Origin: Gimesia sp.
GTDB lineage: Bacteria > Planctomycetota > Planctomycetia > Planctomycetales > Planctomycetaceae
Assembly (NCBI RefSeq): GCF_040219335.1
Contig: NZ_JAVJSQ010000044.1
Location: 145,935-209,934 of the forward strand
Reading direction: 5' to 3'
Length of the DNA stretch: 64,000 nt
Part shown: positions 16,093-25,707 of the stretch, piece after piece
How the letters are laid out: each line of letters starts with the position of its first letter
Position numbering within the stretch: the first letter of the stretch is position 1
The notes under the pieces: generated by a model
What the model saw: the letters and a program-made list of their open reading frames with translations, nothing else
The model's database searches: none
What the model was told of the DNA's origin: nothing
Made by a program: the position numbers and the translations under genes

Positions 16093-18525
16093 TTAATTCC
16101 TCGTCACCACTTCATTCAGGTTGAGCAGCGCCCGTGTGACCTCCGTCCAGGCCGCGAGTTCAACCGCTTCCAGGTTAGCTTCGGTTTTAGTAAGGCCGGT
16201 ACTGGTCAGAGCCTGGGCCTCTTTTGTCCGATCAGCAAACGCACGCCGGTTGGAATTCAGCAGGTCCTGCAGTACTTCAACCTCATACGCTTCCGGATCG
16301 CGTGACGTCGCCTGGGTGAAGGCGAAATTGATGCGTTCTTGCTCGGAGTCGCCTCCCTGCTGGATCACGTGTGCCGCGAAAACGCGGGCTGCTTCGATAA
16401 ATGTGGGATCGTTAAGCAGGGTCATCGCTGCGATTGGGGTATTAGAACGGGGCCGCTGCGCCGTGCATTCTTCGCGACTGGGCGCATCGAAGGCTTTGAG
16501 CATCGGATGCAGGAACTGACGCTGCCAGTGCATGTAGACGCCGCGTCGCCATTGCCGTTCGTCCTGATGCGACACATATTTTCGCTTCGGAAAATTCAAA
16601 TGTCGATAGTAGCCTGCAGGTTGATACGGCTTCACGCTCGGGCCACCAATCTCGGTCACCAAAAGTCCGCTGATTGCCAGGGCGTTATCGCGGATCATCT
16701 CAGCGGGCAGGCGGAAGCGGGCCTGGCGGTCAAGTCGTCTGTTGAAGGGATCTGTTTTTCGCTGTTCGGGAGTTTCCAGTGACGACTGGCGGTAGGCGCG
16801 ACTCATCACGATGAACTTCACCATCTGTTTGATGTCCCACTCATCCTCGAAAAACTTGATCGCCAGTTGATCGAGCAGTTCAGGGTAATGCGGGGGGCCT
16901 CCCTGTCCTCCAAAGTCGTCCAGCACTGGTGCAATCCCTCGGCCAAAGAACAGATACCAGAATCGGTTTGTCATCACGCGGGCCATCAGCGGCCCATATC
17001 CGTCTTTGGCTGAGAGCCAGTTGGCCAGGTCCAGTCGCGTGGGACGCTCATGGTCTGTTTTAATCTGTCCCATGAATTCCGGGATCGCGGGTTGGACGAC
17101 AGGGCCACTTTCATCCAGCCAGTTACCACGGGGTAAAATTCGTATTTCGCGGGGTTTGATTGAAACGGTGATCATGGTTTTGACCGCTCCGCGATCGATG
17201 GCCTCCCGTTCTTTTTTGAGAGGCCCCAATTGCTTGTTTAACTCAACCATCTGTTTGAGCTTCTGCTCTTTTTCTTCCGGCGACTGTTTCTGGATCTCCG
17301 AACTGGAAATGGCTTTCAACTTATCCTGGATGGATTTGATTTTGGCATCGAGTCTGGCAATCTTCTGTTTTTCCTCTGCAGAGTACAGAAAGATTTCCGG
17401 TTCACGGATCGTCGGAATACGGTCAGCTCCCCGTCTCAGATGCTGGTCTTCATCGATATCCGCGAAGAAAGCGACCATCGAATAAAAGTCTTTCGCGGTA
17501 TACGGATCATATTTGTGATCGTGGCACTGGCAACAGCCCATCGTGGCTCCCATCCAGACTCCCGAGAAGTTGCGAATCCGGTCGGCAGCGTAGATCGCCA
17601 GATACTCTTTCCGCTGAACCCCCCCTTCGTGGGATGTCTGCAGAACGCGGTTGTATCCGGTCGCGATTTTCTGTTGTAAGCTGGGATCAGGCAGCAGGTC
17701 GCCTGCCAGTTGCTCACGGGTAAACTGATCAAAGGGTAGATTGCGATTGAAGGCATCAATCACGTAATCCCGGTAAGGGGAAATGTGGTGATCCTGGTCG
17801 CCGTGGTATCCCACCGTATCTGCAAAGCGGACCAGGTCCAGCCAGTACATCGCCATCCGCTCTCCGTAATGCGGCGAAGCCAGCAGGCGATCAACCTGCT
17901 TTTCATATGCAGTGGGACTGTCATCCTTCACAAATGCGTCGACTTCTGCCCGCGTGGGCGGCAGTCCGGTCAGGTCAAAACTCAGGCGACGGAGTAGAGT
18001 AATTTTGTCTGCCTCCGGCGACGGTTTCAGTCCCTGCTCTTCCAGGCGTGAGAGGACGAAATTGTCAATCCAGTTCACGGGCCACTGCTGGTCTTTGACT
18101 TGAGGGACCGGGCTGGCATGGGGTTTGACATACGCCCAGTGTTGCGACCATTGTGCGCCTTCAGCGATCCATTGTTTGAACAGTTCGATCTCTTCACTCG
18201 TCAGTTTCTTGCCTGAGTCGGCAGGAGGCATCACGGTGTCTGCATCGTGACTGGAAATCCGTGCGAAGAGCTCACTCTGGTCCGGCTGCCCGGGATGGAT
18301 GATGGCCGCTTCAGAGGTAGATTTCAGACCGGTTTCCTGATCGAGCCGCAAGTCGGCTTCGCGATGCTCTGCATCGGGGCCGTGACAGTGGAAACAGTTC
18401 CGGGAAAGGATCGGTCGGATATCGCGATTGAAATTGACCTGGGGAGGTCCGGCGTTTGCCTGTACGGGGAGCGTGAATAACGCCAGCAGAGTGATGCCTG
18501 GAAAACAGCGCAAGACTCGCAACAT
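16093..18525 (-). CDS. PSD1 and planctomycete cytochrome C domain protein (DUF1549/DUF1553)
   Basis: An 810-residue exported protein with a signal peptide (CFPGITLLALFTLPVQANA). The cytochrome-type domain PSCyt1 has ILSRNCFHCHGPDAEHREAD, giving a CxxCH heme site. DUF1549 follows (LSRLEEQGLKPSPEADK, LTGLPPTRAEVDAF, YGERMAMYWLDLVRFADT) with a second CxxCH-like site in CCQCHDHKYDP. DUF1553 forms the C-terminal third (TRLDLANWL, RVMTNRFWYLFFGRGIAPVL, LNDPTFIEAARVFA). It is transcribed ahead of the DUF1501 gene with a 4-nt gap. Heme binding is supported by the motifs; the reaction is not known. Confidence 0.93.
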   Translation of the reverse strand: MLRVLRCFPGITLLALFTLPVQANAGPPQVNFNRDIRPILSRNCFHCHGPDAEHREADLRLDQETGLKSTSEAAIIHPGQPDQSELFARISSHDADTVMPPADSGKKLTSEEIELFKQWIAEGAQWSQHWAYVKPHASPVPQVKDQQWPVNWIDNFVLSRLEEQGLKPSPEADKITLLRRLSFDLTGLPPTRAEVDAFVKDDSPTAYEKQVDRLLASPHYGERMAMYWLDLVRFADTVGYHGDQDHHISPYRDYVIDAFNRNLPFDQFTREQLAGDLLPDPSLQQKIATGYNRVLQTSHEGGVQRKEYLAIYAADRIRNFSGVWMGATMGCCQCHDHKYDPYTAKDFYSMVAFFADIDEDQHLRRGADRIPTIREPEIFLYSAEEKQKIARLDAKIKSIQDKLKAISSSEIQKQSPEEKEQKLKQMVELNKQLGPLKKEREAIDRGAVKTMITVSIKPREIRILPRGNWLDESGPVVQPAIPEFMGQIKTDHERPTRLDLANWLSAKDGYGPLMARVMTNRFWYLFFGRGIAPVLDDFGGQGGPPHYPELLDQLAIKFFEDEWDIKQMVKFIVMSRAYRQSSLETPEQRKTDPFNRRLDRQARFRLPAEMIRDNALAISGLLVTEIGGPSVKPYQPAGYYRHLNFPKRKYVSHQDERQWRRGVYMHWQRQFLHPMLKAFDAPSREECTAQRPRSNTPIAAMTLLNDPTFIEAARVFAAHVIQQGGDSEQERINFAFTQATSRDPEAYEVEVLQDLLNSNRRAFADRTKEAQALTSTGLTKTEANLEAVELAAWTEVTRALLNLNEVVTRN

Positions 18526-18892
18526 GGTAATTCGCCCTCAGTTGAAAACACGAGAGAAGTGCCGGGAGGCAGTGGGCCCGGATTACCTGGCACATCAAAC
18601 GCGAGGAAAACTGGTTTGGTGTTACCGGTCCGTAACGAATCGAGTTAACGGTAGCCGGACAAACAACATCCGGCAGGTAGGAACATGGTGGACAGAAAGA
18701 GGAATTTCTCTTGTCCTGACCTAATCATATCAGTCGCTCCGGGCACCTTCAACAAGGGTTCTCGGCTTTGCTGCCGAAAACCAGTGGGGCAAAACTTGAC
18801 AAACGTCGGCGATCTCACGAACTTCAAAAGAGTAGCGGTGTCATAGCGGTATCGCTCACTCCCGACATTTTCATTCAATTCAGGTTCCGAAG
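18526..18892. other. Intergenic region between PSD1 and threonine dehydratase-like genes
   Basis: A 367-nt divergent gap. A short palindrome GCCGGA-N9-TCCGGC lies near 18654-18674. No RNA gene or confident promoter is seen. Confidence 0.35.
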
Positions 18893-19870
18893 ATGCAAGC
18901 TCCAACGTTTCAGGATATTCAGGAGGCCCTCCCCCGTGTGAGAGAGGTGCTGACACCTACTCCCCTTTTCGAATGGCCTGGTTTGAGTCAGTTAACGGGC
19001 ACTCGACTATTCCTGAAACACGAAAACCACCAGCCGGTCGGTGCGTTCAAGGTGCGTGGCGGTATTAACCTGGTGAGTACCCTGTCTGACGCAGAGCGTG
19101 AAGCGGGTATCATGGGCTGTTCGACCGGCAATCATGGTCAGTCCCTGGCATTCGCGGCTCGCAGATTTGGTATCAAATGCGCGATCGTGGTACCGCGTCA
19201 TAATAATCCCGACAAAGTCCGCGCTATCCAGATGCTGGGTGCTGAAATCATTGAGGCGGGTGAAGACTTCAATGAAGCCAAACACTATCTGGAAACCGAG
19301 CTGGTCGATGGGAAGCGACGATACGTGCACTCGGCCAATGAACCCAAGCTGATTGCAGGCGTGGGGACCCAGGGCATCGAAATTTTTGAAACCCTGCCCG
19401 ATCCGGATGTGGTCATCGTGCCGGTGGGAATGGGCAGCGGTGTCTGTGGTACGGGCATCGTTGCGAAACACCTGCGCCCCCAAACAGAAGTCATCGCGGT
19501 GCAGGCAGAGAACGCACCGGCAAATCAGCTCTCCTGGAAAGCAGGCAGCCCGCAGACAACCGAGACCGCACAAACCTGGGCGGAAGGAGTCGCGACCCGT
19601 GCCGGAGCCGATCTGACACAGCAGATCATGCAGTCGGTGGTCGATGATTTTCTATTGGTCGGCGAAGATGAGATGCGGCTGGCCGCTTATCACATTCTCA
19701 AAGAGACCCACAATCTTGCCGAAGGAGCCGGTGCAGCGGCACTGGCAGCTGTCCTGAAATATCCAGATCGGTTTGCGGGTAAAAAAGTGGTGGCGGTCCT
19801 CAGTGGTGGCAATCTGAATCTTGCTGAACTCCCGGAGATTTTGCGGCTCGGCTCCGAACAATCCGCATGA
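18893..19870 (+). CDS. PLP-dependent threonine/serine dehydratase-like enzyme
   Basis: A 325-residue fold-type II PLP enzyme. The PLP lysine is Lys53 in VGAFKVRGG. The phosphate-binding glycine loop is VGMGSGVCGTG near residues 178-188, and the C-terminal VLSGGNLNL contacts the pyridine ring. There is no C-terminal ACT regulatory domain, so it resembles catabolic threonine or serine dehydratases rather than feedback-regulated IlvA. It should convert L-threonine or L-serine to the 2-oxo acid plus ammonia; related racemases share the fold, so the exact substrate is open. ATG 18893 is directly followed by a family-like N-terminus. Confidence 0.88.
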   Translation: MQAPTFQDIQEALPRVREVLTPTPLFEWPGLSQLTGTRLFLKHENHQPVGAFKVRGGINLVSTLSDAEREAGIMGCSTGNHGQSLAFAARRFGIKCAIVVPRHNNPDKVRAIQMLGAEIIEAGEDFNEAKHYLETELVDGKRRYVHSANEPKLIAGVGTQGIEIFETLPDPDVVIVPVGMGSGVCGTGIVAKHLRPQTEVIAVQAENAPANQLSWKAGSPQTTETAQTWAEGVATRAGADLTQQIMQSVVDDFLLVGEDEMRLAAYHILKETHNLAEGAGAAALAAVLKYPDRFAGKKVVAVLSGGNLNLAELPEILRLGSEQSA

Positions 19871-20015
19871 ATTGAATTCTTTAACGCGCAACAAAACTAA
19901 AGCTCATTTATTTAATCCAGGCCCGCGAATTCGCTTCAGCGTTGGATTGGAATTCCCTCGCGGTAATTGTTACCGTAAATGTCAAACCCGGTGTGTCGCT
20001 GGACTACCCGGATTT

Positions 20016-20051
20016 GATCCTGCAAAACAGATCCTGCAAAACAGATCCTGC
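20016..20051. repeat. 14-bp tandem repeat in the SDR leader
   Basis: GATCCTGCAAAACA occurs twice in tandem (20016-20029, 20030-20043), followed by a partial third copy GATCCTGC (20044-20051). It ends just before the GAGGGA ribosome site of the SDR gene. Confidence 0.8.
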
Positions 20052-20061
20052 GAGGGAAAAA

Positions 20062-20829
20062 ATGAGATTTCGAGATCGCGTCGTGATTGTCACCGGTGGC
20101 AGCAAGGGGATCGGCGAAGGCTGTTCCCGTGTCTTTTGTGCAGAGGGTGGCCACGTGGCGATACTGGCCCGGGGCATTCAGGCAGGTCAGGCACTGGCAC
20201 GCGAACTGAACGCAGCCGGCCCCGGAAAAGCGATGTTCGTGCAATGTGATGTCGGTGAGCACGAACAGCTCCGCTCCGCAATCGAACTGGTCGTCGAGCA
20301 ATATGGACGACTTGACTGCATCATCAATAATGCCGGCGTGCATCCGCCCGCGATGTCTCTGGAAGAAACCAGCATCGAAGAGATGGAACAGCTGATGCGT
20401 GTCAACTTTCTCAGTACCTTCGCGGGGGCCAAATACGCGTTACCTCACTTGCGGAAAACCAAAGGGACGATCATCAATATGTCGTCGATTACCGCAGTCC
20501 TGGGGCAGCATCACTCAACGGCTTACTGCTCCACCAAAGGCGCGCAGGTCAGCTTTACCAAATCACTGGCGATTGAACTGGGTGAAGCAGGCATCCGCGT
20601 GAATGCAATTCTCCCCAGTAATATTGACACCCCGCTGATGCATGACTGGGCAGCAACTCTGCCCGATCCTCAGACCGCATTGAAACGCGTCGAAGAACTG
20701 CAGGTCTTCAAGCGGATGGGAACCATCGAAGAGATGGGCAAACTGGCTTTGTTCCTGGCCACCGAGGATTCCAGTTTTATTACCGGACAAGCCATTGAAG
20801 CCGAAGGGGGCGCCAGCCTCGATTACTAA
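20062..20829 (+). CDS. Short-chain dehydrogenase/reductase (SDR, classical)
   Basis: A 255-residue classical SDR. The cofactor motif is TGGSKGIGEG at residues 11-20, NNAG follows near residue 92, and the catalytic Ser/Tyr/Lys set lies in NMSSITAV and YCSTK (Tyr155, Lys159). The C-terminus GQAIEAEGGASLDY resembles the usual '-GG' end. ATG 20062 has GAGGGA 6 nt upstream; an in-frame ATG at 19942 would add 40 residues encoded partly by the tandem repeat and is rejected. Substrate is not predictable. It lies between the dehydratase and DUF1080 genes on the same strand. Confidence 0.9.
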   Translation: MRFRDRVVIVTGGSKGIGEGCSRVFCAEGGHVAILARGIQAGQALARELNAAGPGKAMFVQCDVGEHEQLRSAIELVVEQYGRLDCIINNAGVHPPAMSLEETSIEEMEQLMRVNFLSTFAGAKYALPHLRKTKGTIINMSSITAVLGQHHSTAYCSTKGAQVSFTKSLAIELGEAGIRVNAILPSNIDTPLMHDWAATLPDPQTALKRVEELQVFKRMGTIEEMGKLALFLATEDSSFITGQAIEAEGGASLDY

Positions 20830-20927
20830 TCGCAGTTATCTGTGAAAACCGCTTTCCGGGCCTCATGGGGCTCAGATTCCGAATACCGAATTTTAACTCA
20901 ATTCAAGATAGATCACAGGAGTAAAGT

Positions 20928-21692
20928 ATGACTGGTCTGAAACGCGTTTTTCGTGTTCTCGTTGTTTTCATGTTTCTGGGAACCGCATATCACACATACG
21001 CCAACCTGGTCGAAGAATACAAGAATGGTTTGATCTGGGAAGAACCCAAGGTTGTGGAAACTGCCCCGCATCAGCCTCCATCCGATGCGATCGTTCTCTT
21101 CGATGGAAAAAATATGGATCAATGGAAGGGGGGCGACAAGTGGAAGATCAAAGACGGGTATGTCGTCGCTGACAAACAGAGCATTGAAACCAAACAGTCA
21201 TTCGGCGACTGTCAACTGCACATTGAATTCGCGACTCCAGCCAAAGTCGAAGGTAATGGCCAGGGGCGTGGCAACAGTGGTGTGTTTCTGATGGGGAGTT
21301 ATGAAGTCCAGATTCTCGATTCGTATGACAACAAAACCTACTTCGACGGTCAGGCCGCTGCCATCTACAAGCAGTATCCGCCACTGGTGAATGCCTGTCG
21401 CAAGCCGGGTGAATGGCAGTCCTATGACATCATTTTCAACGCACCCCGCTTTAATGAGTACGGCCAGCTGGTCAAGCCCGCGTACCTGACCGTCATTCAG
21501 AACGGCGTTGTCGTACAAAACCACACGGAACTGCAGGGAGCAACTTACTACCACCAGCCGCCCTTCTATACGGCCCATGAAGACAAGCTGCCCATTGAGT
21601 TGCAGTTTCACAAGAATCCGGTCAAATTCCGGAATATCTGGATTCGCGAACTGGCAGAAATTCATCCCGTCGGCTGTGTCTGTCCTGAGTAA
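20928..21692 (+). CDS. DUF1080 (3-keto-disaccharide hydrolase-like) secreted protein
   Basis: A 254-residue protein with a short N-terminal hydrophobic segment (VFRVLVVFMFLGTAYHTYA) acting as signal peptide or anchor. The rest is one DUF1080 domain of concanavalin-like fold: IVLFDGKNMDQWKGGDKWKI, then GRGNSGVFLMGSYEVQILDS, a DGQAAAIYKQYPP segment, and RNIWIREL at the end. DUF1080 proteins are greatly expanded in planctomycetes, and some act on 3-keto sugars. Together with the neighbouring SDR and xylulokinase this suggests sugar handling, but the substrate is not known. Confidence 0.92.
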   Translation: MTGLKRVFRVLVVFMFLGTAYHTYANLVEEYKNGLIWEEPKVVETAPHQPPSDAIVLFDGKNMDQWKGGDKWKIKDGYVVADKQSIETKQSFGDCQLHIEFATPAKVEGNGQGRGNSGVFLMGSYEVQILDSYDNKTYFDGQAAAIYKQYPPLVNACRKPGEWQSYDIIFNAPRFNEYGQLVKPAYLTVIQNGVVVQNHTELQGATYYHQPPFYTAHEDKLPIELQFHKNPVKFRNIWIRELAEIHPVGCVCPE

Positions 21693-21769
21693 AACTGTAT
21701 GCTGAGCTTGTCTGCAGTTTTCCGTTTCACTGCATAAGATGAACTGACCGAGAGAGAAGGAACCAAAGC

Positions 21770-23302
21770 ATGGCTGTTTTTCTGGGTGTGGATGTGGGAA
21801 CCAGTGGTACCAAGACACTGGCGATGCAGGAAGATGGAACCATTCTGGCGTCTGCGACGGAAGAGTACCCGCTCTTTAGTCCGCACCCCGGCTGGTCGGA
21901 ACAAAACCCGGAAGACTGGTGGCAGGCAACAATCAAGAGCATACGGAAGGTCCTCAAGACGGGCAAAATCAAAGCCGCAGACGTCAAAGGGATCGGGTTG
22001 AGCGGGCAGATGCACGGCAGTGTGTTTCTGAATAAGAAGCACGAAGTCATCCGCCCTGCTTTACTGTGGAATGATCAGCGTACCGCAGCTGAGTGTGCGG
22101 AGATCGAACAGCGGGCCGGCGGTCGTAAAAAGCTGATCAAGCTGGTCGCCAATCCGGCCCTGACCGGGTTCACCGCGCCCAAGATTCTCTGGTTGCGTAA
22201 TCATGAACCGAAACATTTCGACAAGACCGTGCAGGTTCTGCTGCCCAAAGACTATATCCGTTTCCGTCTGACCGGCGAATTCGCGACCGAAGTCAGCGAC
22301 GCATCCGGTACTCTGCTGCTGGATGTCAAACAGCGGAACTGGAGTCGTCCTTTGTTGAGTAAGCTCGAACTGGATGACAGTCTGCTGCCCGACGTTTATG
22401 AATCCGAAGATGTCAGCGGGCATCTGACCGCTGACGCAGCCGGTCTGCTGGGACTCTCCAAGGGAGTCGCAGTCGTCGGCGGTGGAGGAGACCAGGCTGC
22501 GGGAGCCGTGGGGAACGGCATCGTCAAAAAAGGTGTGATCTCGGCGACGATGGGAACCAGCGGCGTGGTCTTTGCACACAGCGATGAAGTGCAGATCGAT
22601 CCTGAAGGACGCGTGCATACGTTCTGCCATGCGGTTCGCGATAAGTGGCACGTCATGGGCGTAGTTCTCTCAGCCGGGGGAAGTCTGCAGTGGTATCGCA
22701 ATCAGTTGTGCGAACAGCAGGTGGCGGAGGCAAAACGGAAGAAGGTCGATCCATACGAACTGATTTCCGCCCAGGCAGAGCAGGCACCTCCCGGAAGTGA
22801 AGGCCTGTTCTTTCTGCCTTACCTGACCGGCGAGCGGACACCCCATGCCGATCCCGATGCGCGGGCTGCCTGGATTGGGCTGAGCTTAAGACATGGTCGC
22901 TCCCATCTGGGGCGGGCAGTCATGGAAGGCGCCACCTACGCGATGCGGGACTCACTGGAAATTATCAAGGAACTGAATATTCCGGTCAGGGAAATTCGAC
23001 TCTCGGGGGGTGGTGCCCGCAGCCCCTTCTGGAGACAGCTGCAGGCGGATATCTACGGTCAGAAGGTGGTGACCATCAACGCGGAAGAAGGACCAGCTTA
23101 CGGGGTGGCGCTGCTGGCAGCCGCGGGAACCGGGGCCTATAAAGATGTGGTCGAAGCCTGTTCATCCACCATTCGGGTGGTGCAGAGTACGAGCGTAAAC
23201 TCAAAGGCGAAAGGCATCTACAACAAAGCCTATCCCGTTTTTCAGGGGCTCTACTCCTCGCTTAAGGAGGATTTTCCCCGCATTAATCAGCTCTTAAAGT
23301 AG
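21770..23302 (+). CDS. xylB: Xylulokinase-type FGGY carbohydrate kinase
   Basis: A 510-residue FGGY-family kinase. The N-terminal ATPase domain begins [30 protein letters not shown] matches the sugar-binding segment of xylulokinases, and [14 protein letters not shown] contains the catalytic Asp. The C-terminal nucleotide-binding region has [20 protein letters not shown]. It should phosphorylate D-xylulose to xylulose 5-phosphate. Typical length is about 480-500. No xylose isomerase or transporter lies nearby. An imperfect hairpin (AACAGTTTGCCCAA/TTGGGAAACACCTGTT, 23341-23384) downstream could be its terminator. Confidence 0.93.
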   Translation: MAVFLGVDVGTSGTKTLAMQEDGTILASATEEYPLFSPHPGWSEQNPEDWWQATIKSIRKVLKTGKIKAADVKGIGLSGQMHGSVFLNKKHEVIRPALLWNDQRTAAECAEIEQRAGGRKKLIKLVANPALTGFTAPKILWLRNHEPKHFDKTVQVLLPKDYIRFRLTGEFATEVSDASGTLLLDVKQRNWSRPLLSKLELDDSLLPDVYESEDVSGHLTADAAGLLGLSKGVAVVGGGGDQAAGAVGNGIVKKGVISATMGTSGVVFAHSDEVQIDPEGRVHTFCHAVRDKWHVMGVVLSAGGSLQWYRNQLCEQQVAEAKRKKVDPYELISAQAEQAPPGSEGLFFLPYLTGERTPHADPDARAAWIGLSLRHGRSHLGRAVMEGATYAMRDSLEIIKELNIPVREIRLSGGGARSPFWRQLQADIYGQKVVTINAEEGPAYGVALLAAAGTGAYKDVVEACSSTIRVVQSTSVNSKAKGIYNKAYPVFQGLYSSLKEDFPRINQLLK

Positions 23303-23405
23303 GCTGGTGTCCACTAAGTCTACGGATTCCCGCAACTGAGAACAGTTTGCCCAATCAGGTCATCCGACTTGGGAAACACCTGTTTCGCAACTATTTTACG
23401 TAAGT

Positions 23406-23723
23406 TCAATTGTGTAACTGAGGCGAAACAGTTAGTTTAAGATGGGAATGGACGCGTACTTTGTGACGAGTCTTGATGTCTGTATTTGGCCAATCCCCAC
23501 TTACAGAATAGAGTTCTTCCAAGTCTGGCTTAACGGATGCCGAAATAATCCATGACAGGTCCCCATACCCGACTGGATCAATATTGGATAGAGTGGTAGA
23601 AAAAGTCAGGCGACCTCCACTAATCCACATGCCTTCCCCAAGACAAATACAGAAAAATCGATTATATTCTAAACGCTTCAGCCAGGTTGAATGCATCAGC
23701 TTACTGAAGGCGGGCAACACCAC
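23406..23723 (-). CDS. Doubtful small hypothetical protein, 105 aa
   Basis: An open frame in the 471-nt gap between xylB and the sulfotransferase gene, with GTG starts at 23723 and 23720. The translation is soluble with an ordinary amino-acid mix (GRLTFSTTLSNIDPVGYGDL in the middle), unlike most shadow frames. I recognise no family and no good ribosome site. It could be a decayed gene. The rest of the 23303-23773 gap shows only the hairpin noted under xylB. Confidence 0.35.
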   Translation of the reverse strand: MVLPAFSKLMHSTWLKRLEYNRFFCICLGEGMWISGGRLTFSTTLSNIDPVGYGDLSWIISASVKPDLEELYSVSGDWPNTDIKTRHKVRVHSHLKLTVSPQLHN

Positions 23724-23773
23724 GACAGGCAGGCGTTGAATTGCGTTGATAAAGTGTAGGACACTCTCTGCAG

Positions 23774-24937
23774 ATGACCAAACAATCGGTAAATAAAAAT
23801 GGATCGACCCAGGGCCCGTTTTGCGTCTGGTCCGGCATCGATTTTGTCAACTTCGTCAAACTGATGCGGTTGCGTCCTACTATTCGCTGGTCGGGTATTT
23901 ACCGATTGATTTCGTCAGGCGCTCTGAGTCTTTCCAATTCCTGTTTGAGCGGACTCGAAAGTCTGATCTACAGTCGCAAAGTCAAGCAGACAAAACTCGA
24001 ATCACCTGTCTTCATTATCGGTCACTGGCGGAGTGGCACCACGCTGCTGCATAACCTGATGTCGATGGATCAGCAGTTTATCTATCCCAATATGGGAGCC
24101 ATGCTATTTCCCTCACACTTTCTGCTGACCGAACGCGTGCTGAAACATGTCGTTAAGCATCTGATTCCCAAACAGCGGCCTATGGACAATATGCCTGTCA
24201 CCTGGGACCTGCCACAGGAAGATGAAACATCGATCCTGTTACTGCACCTGATGTCCCCCTACCTGGCGATCGCGTTCAGTGATCAGCCTGAAGTCTATGA
24301 CCGGTTTTATGAACTCGATCAGCTGACTCCCAAAGAAGACAAAGTCTGGCGGGATACCTTCCGCTACTTCATGCAGAAACTGACCTACCGCTCCGGTGGT
24401 AACAAGCGTGTGTTGTTGAAATCACCGACACACACGTTTCGTATCCGCTTCCTGCTGGATATGTTCCCCGATGCCCGGTTCGTCTATATCCATCGCAACC
24501 CCTACAAGGTTTACAATTCGACGTTGCATCTGCGAAAGACCATGTTTGGCGATAACGGCTTTGCTCCGCTTGACATGGAAAAAGTCGAAGAAGATATGTC
24601 GAACATTTACGTCAATCACCTGCACGTTTACGAGCGGGATCGCCAGATTGTTCCGGAAGGACAATTGCACGAAGTCAGCTTTGAAGATCTCACTGCCGAT
24701 CCCGTGAGTGAACTGAAAAAAGTCTACGAGCATCTGAACCTGACCGGGTTTGAAGACCTGGAAAAGAACATGCAGCCGTATTTGAAGGATCAGAAATCCT
24801 ACAAGAAAAACAAATACGAAATGGACGCCGCCCAGGAAAAGAAGATCTACGAACGCTGGCAGAAAGCGTTCGAGATGTTCGGCTATGAACGGCTGCCTTC
24901 CGATGCCCTCATCAAGAAAGCCCGTGTGGCTTCCTGA
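23774..24937 (+). CDS. Sulfotransferase family protein
   Basis: A 387-residue PAPS-dependent sulfotransferase of the Sulfotransfer_3 type. The 5'-phosphosulfate loop is FIIGHWRSGTTLLHNLMS near residue 78. The 3'-phosphate-binding region is LLKSPTHTFRIRFLLDMFPD followed by ARFVYIHRNPYKVYNSTL. It transfers sulfate to an unknown acceptor, possibly a carbohydrate or lipid. Planctomycetes are rich in sulfatases and sulfated-polymer genes, which fits. No signal peptide; cytoplasmic or membrane-associated. The stop abuts that of the convergent membrane protein gene. Confidence 0.9.
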   Translation: MTKQSVNKNGSTQGPFCVWSGIDFVNFVKLMRLRPTIRWSGIYRLISSGALSLSNSCLSGLESLIYSRKVKQTKLESPVFIIGHWRSGTTLLHNLMSMDQQFIYPNMGAMLFPSHFLLTERVLKHVVKHLIPKQRPMDNMPVTWDLPQEDETSILLLHLMSPYLAIAFSDQPEVYDRFYELDQLTPKEDKVWRDTFRYFMQKLTYRSGGNKRVLLKSPTHTFRIRFLLDMFPDARFVYIHRNPYKVYNSTLHLRKTMFGDNGFAPLDMEKVEEDMSNIYVNHLHVYERDRQIVPEGQLHEVSFEDLTADPVSELKKVYEHLNLTGFEDLEKNMQPYLKDQKSYKKNKYEMDAAQEKKIYERWQKAFEMFGYERLPSDALIKKARVAS

Positions 24938-25465
24938 TCACGTGTCTGACTGATCGTTCTTGTCTTTCTCAGACGACTCTGATTTCCGGTGCTGTTTCTG
25001 TCTGAGTTCTGTCAGCTGCTTTTCCAGGATCCGCTGCTGGTCCTGAATCCGCGAGATCAACGTCGTCGAGCGTACGCGCGACGCACTCATGTCAGCAATC
25101 GCGCTCAGGATCACCCAGAATGCGATCAGCAGGATACCGCCCCAGTAGACGGCGAACAGCCCCGGGTAGGTCTTCCAGGGCATATACGGAGCGTCGCCGA
25201 TGACGATCAGGAAACCAATCAGGATCAGCAGACCTGAGGTTTGCATCCGCCTGCGATATTGTTTGGAGAAGAACTGGTAGTCATCATCGCTCAGTTCATC
25301 GTCATGCTGACGATGAAACCAGGAAGTGCGATGTAACTGAATCAATCCTGCTCCGAATAAAACCAGGAGTGTGCCGACAATAATGCCGGGAATTGTATCT
25401 GCCACAATGGGTACATCCTTGAGTGTTGATGGGGGAACCCCCTTGATCTGTTGAAATGTCGCCAT
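24938..25465 (-). CDS. Small membrane protein with coiled-coil tail
   Basis: A 175-residue protein with three hydrophobic segments: IIVGTLLVLFGAGLIQL near the N-terminus, SGLLILIGFLIVIGD, and LFAVYWGGILLIAFWVILSA. The C-terminal 45 residues (RIQDQQRILEKQLTELRQKQ and a charged Ser/Lys/Asp end) look like a short coiled coil in the cytoplasm. I do not recognise a named family. It ends exactly next to the sulfotransferase stop. Confidence 0.7.
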   Translation of the reverse strand: MATFQQIKGVPPSTLKDVPIVADTIPGIIVGTLLVLFGAGLIQLHRTSWFHRQHDDELSDDDYQFFSKQYRRRMQTSGLLILIGFLIVIGDAPYMPWKTYPGLFAVYWGGILLIAFWVILSAIADMSASRVRSTTLISRIQDQQRILEKQLTELRQKQHRKSESSEKDKNDQSDT

Positions 25466-25707
25466 TCCAATCTTCCCGTCTGCTCAGTTTCAAGTCTAAC
25501 AAATTCGGTTTCAGATGAAACGCGTCCAGCGAAAATTTATTGTGTAGACCGGCTGAGGGAGGAAACATGGAGAAAACGGCGAAGCAGACATTTTGTCCGG
25601 ATTGAAAACAGGCTGACTGGGATGCAGGGGTTTGTTGTTTTTCAGCAACATATACGTGCGCCTCTGAGGATGGTAGCTGGTGCGGACAGCAATCCTTCCA
25701 AGAGATT

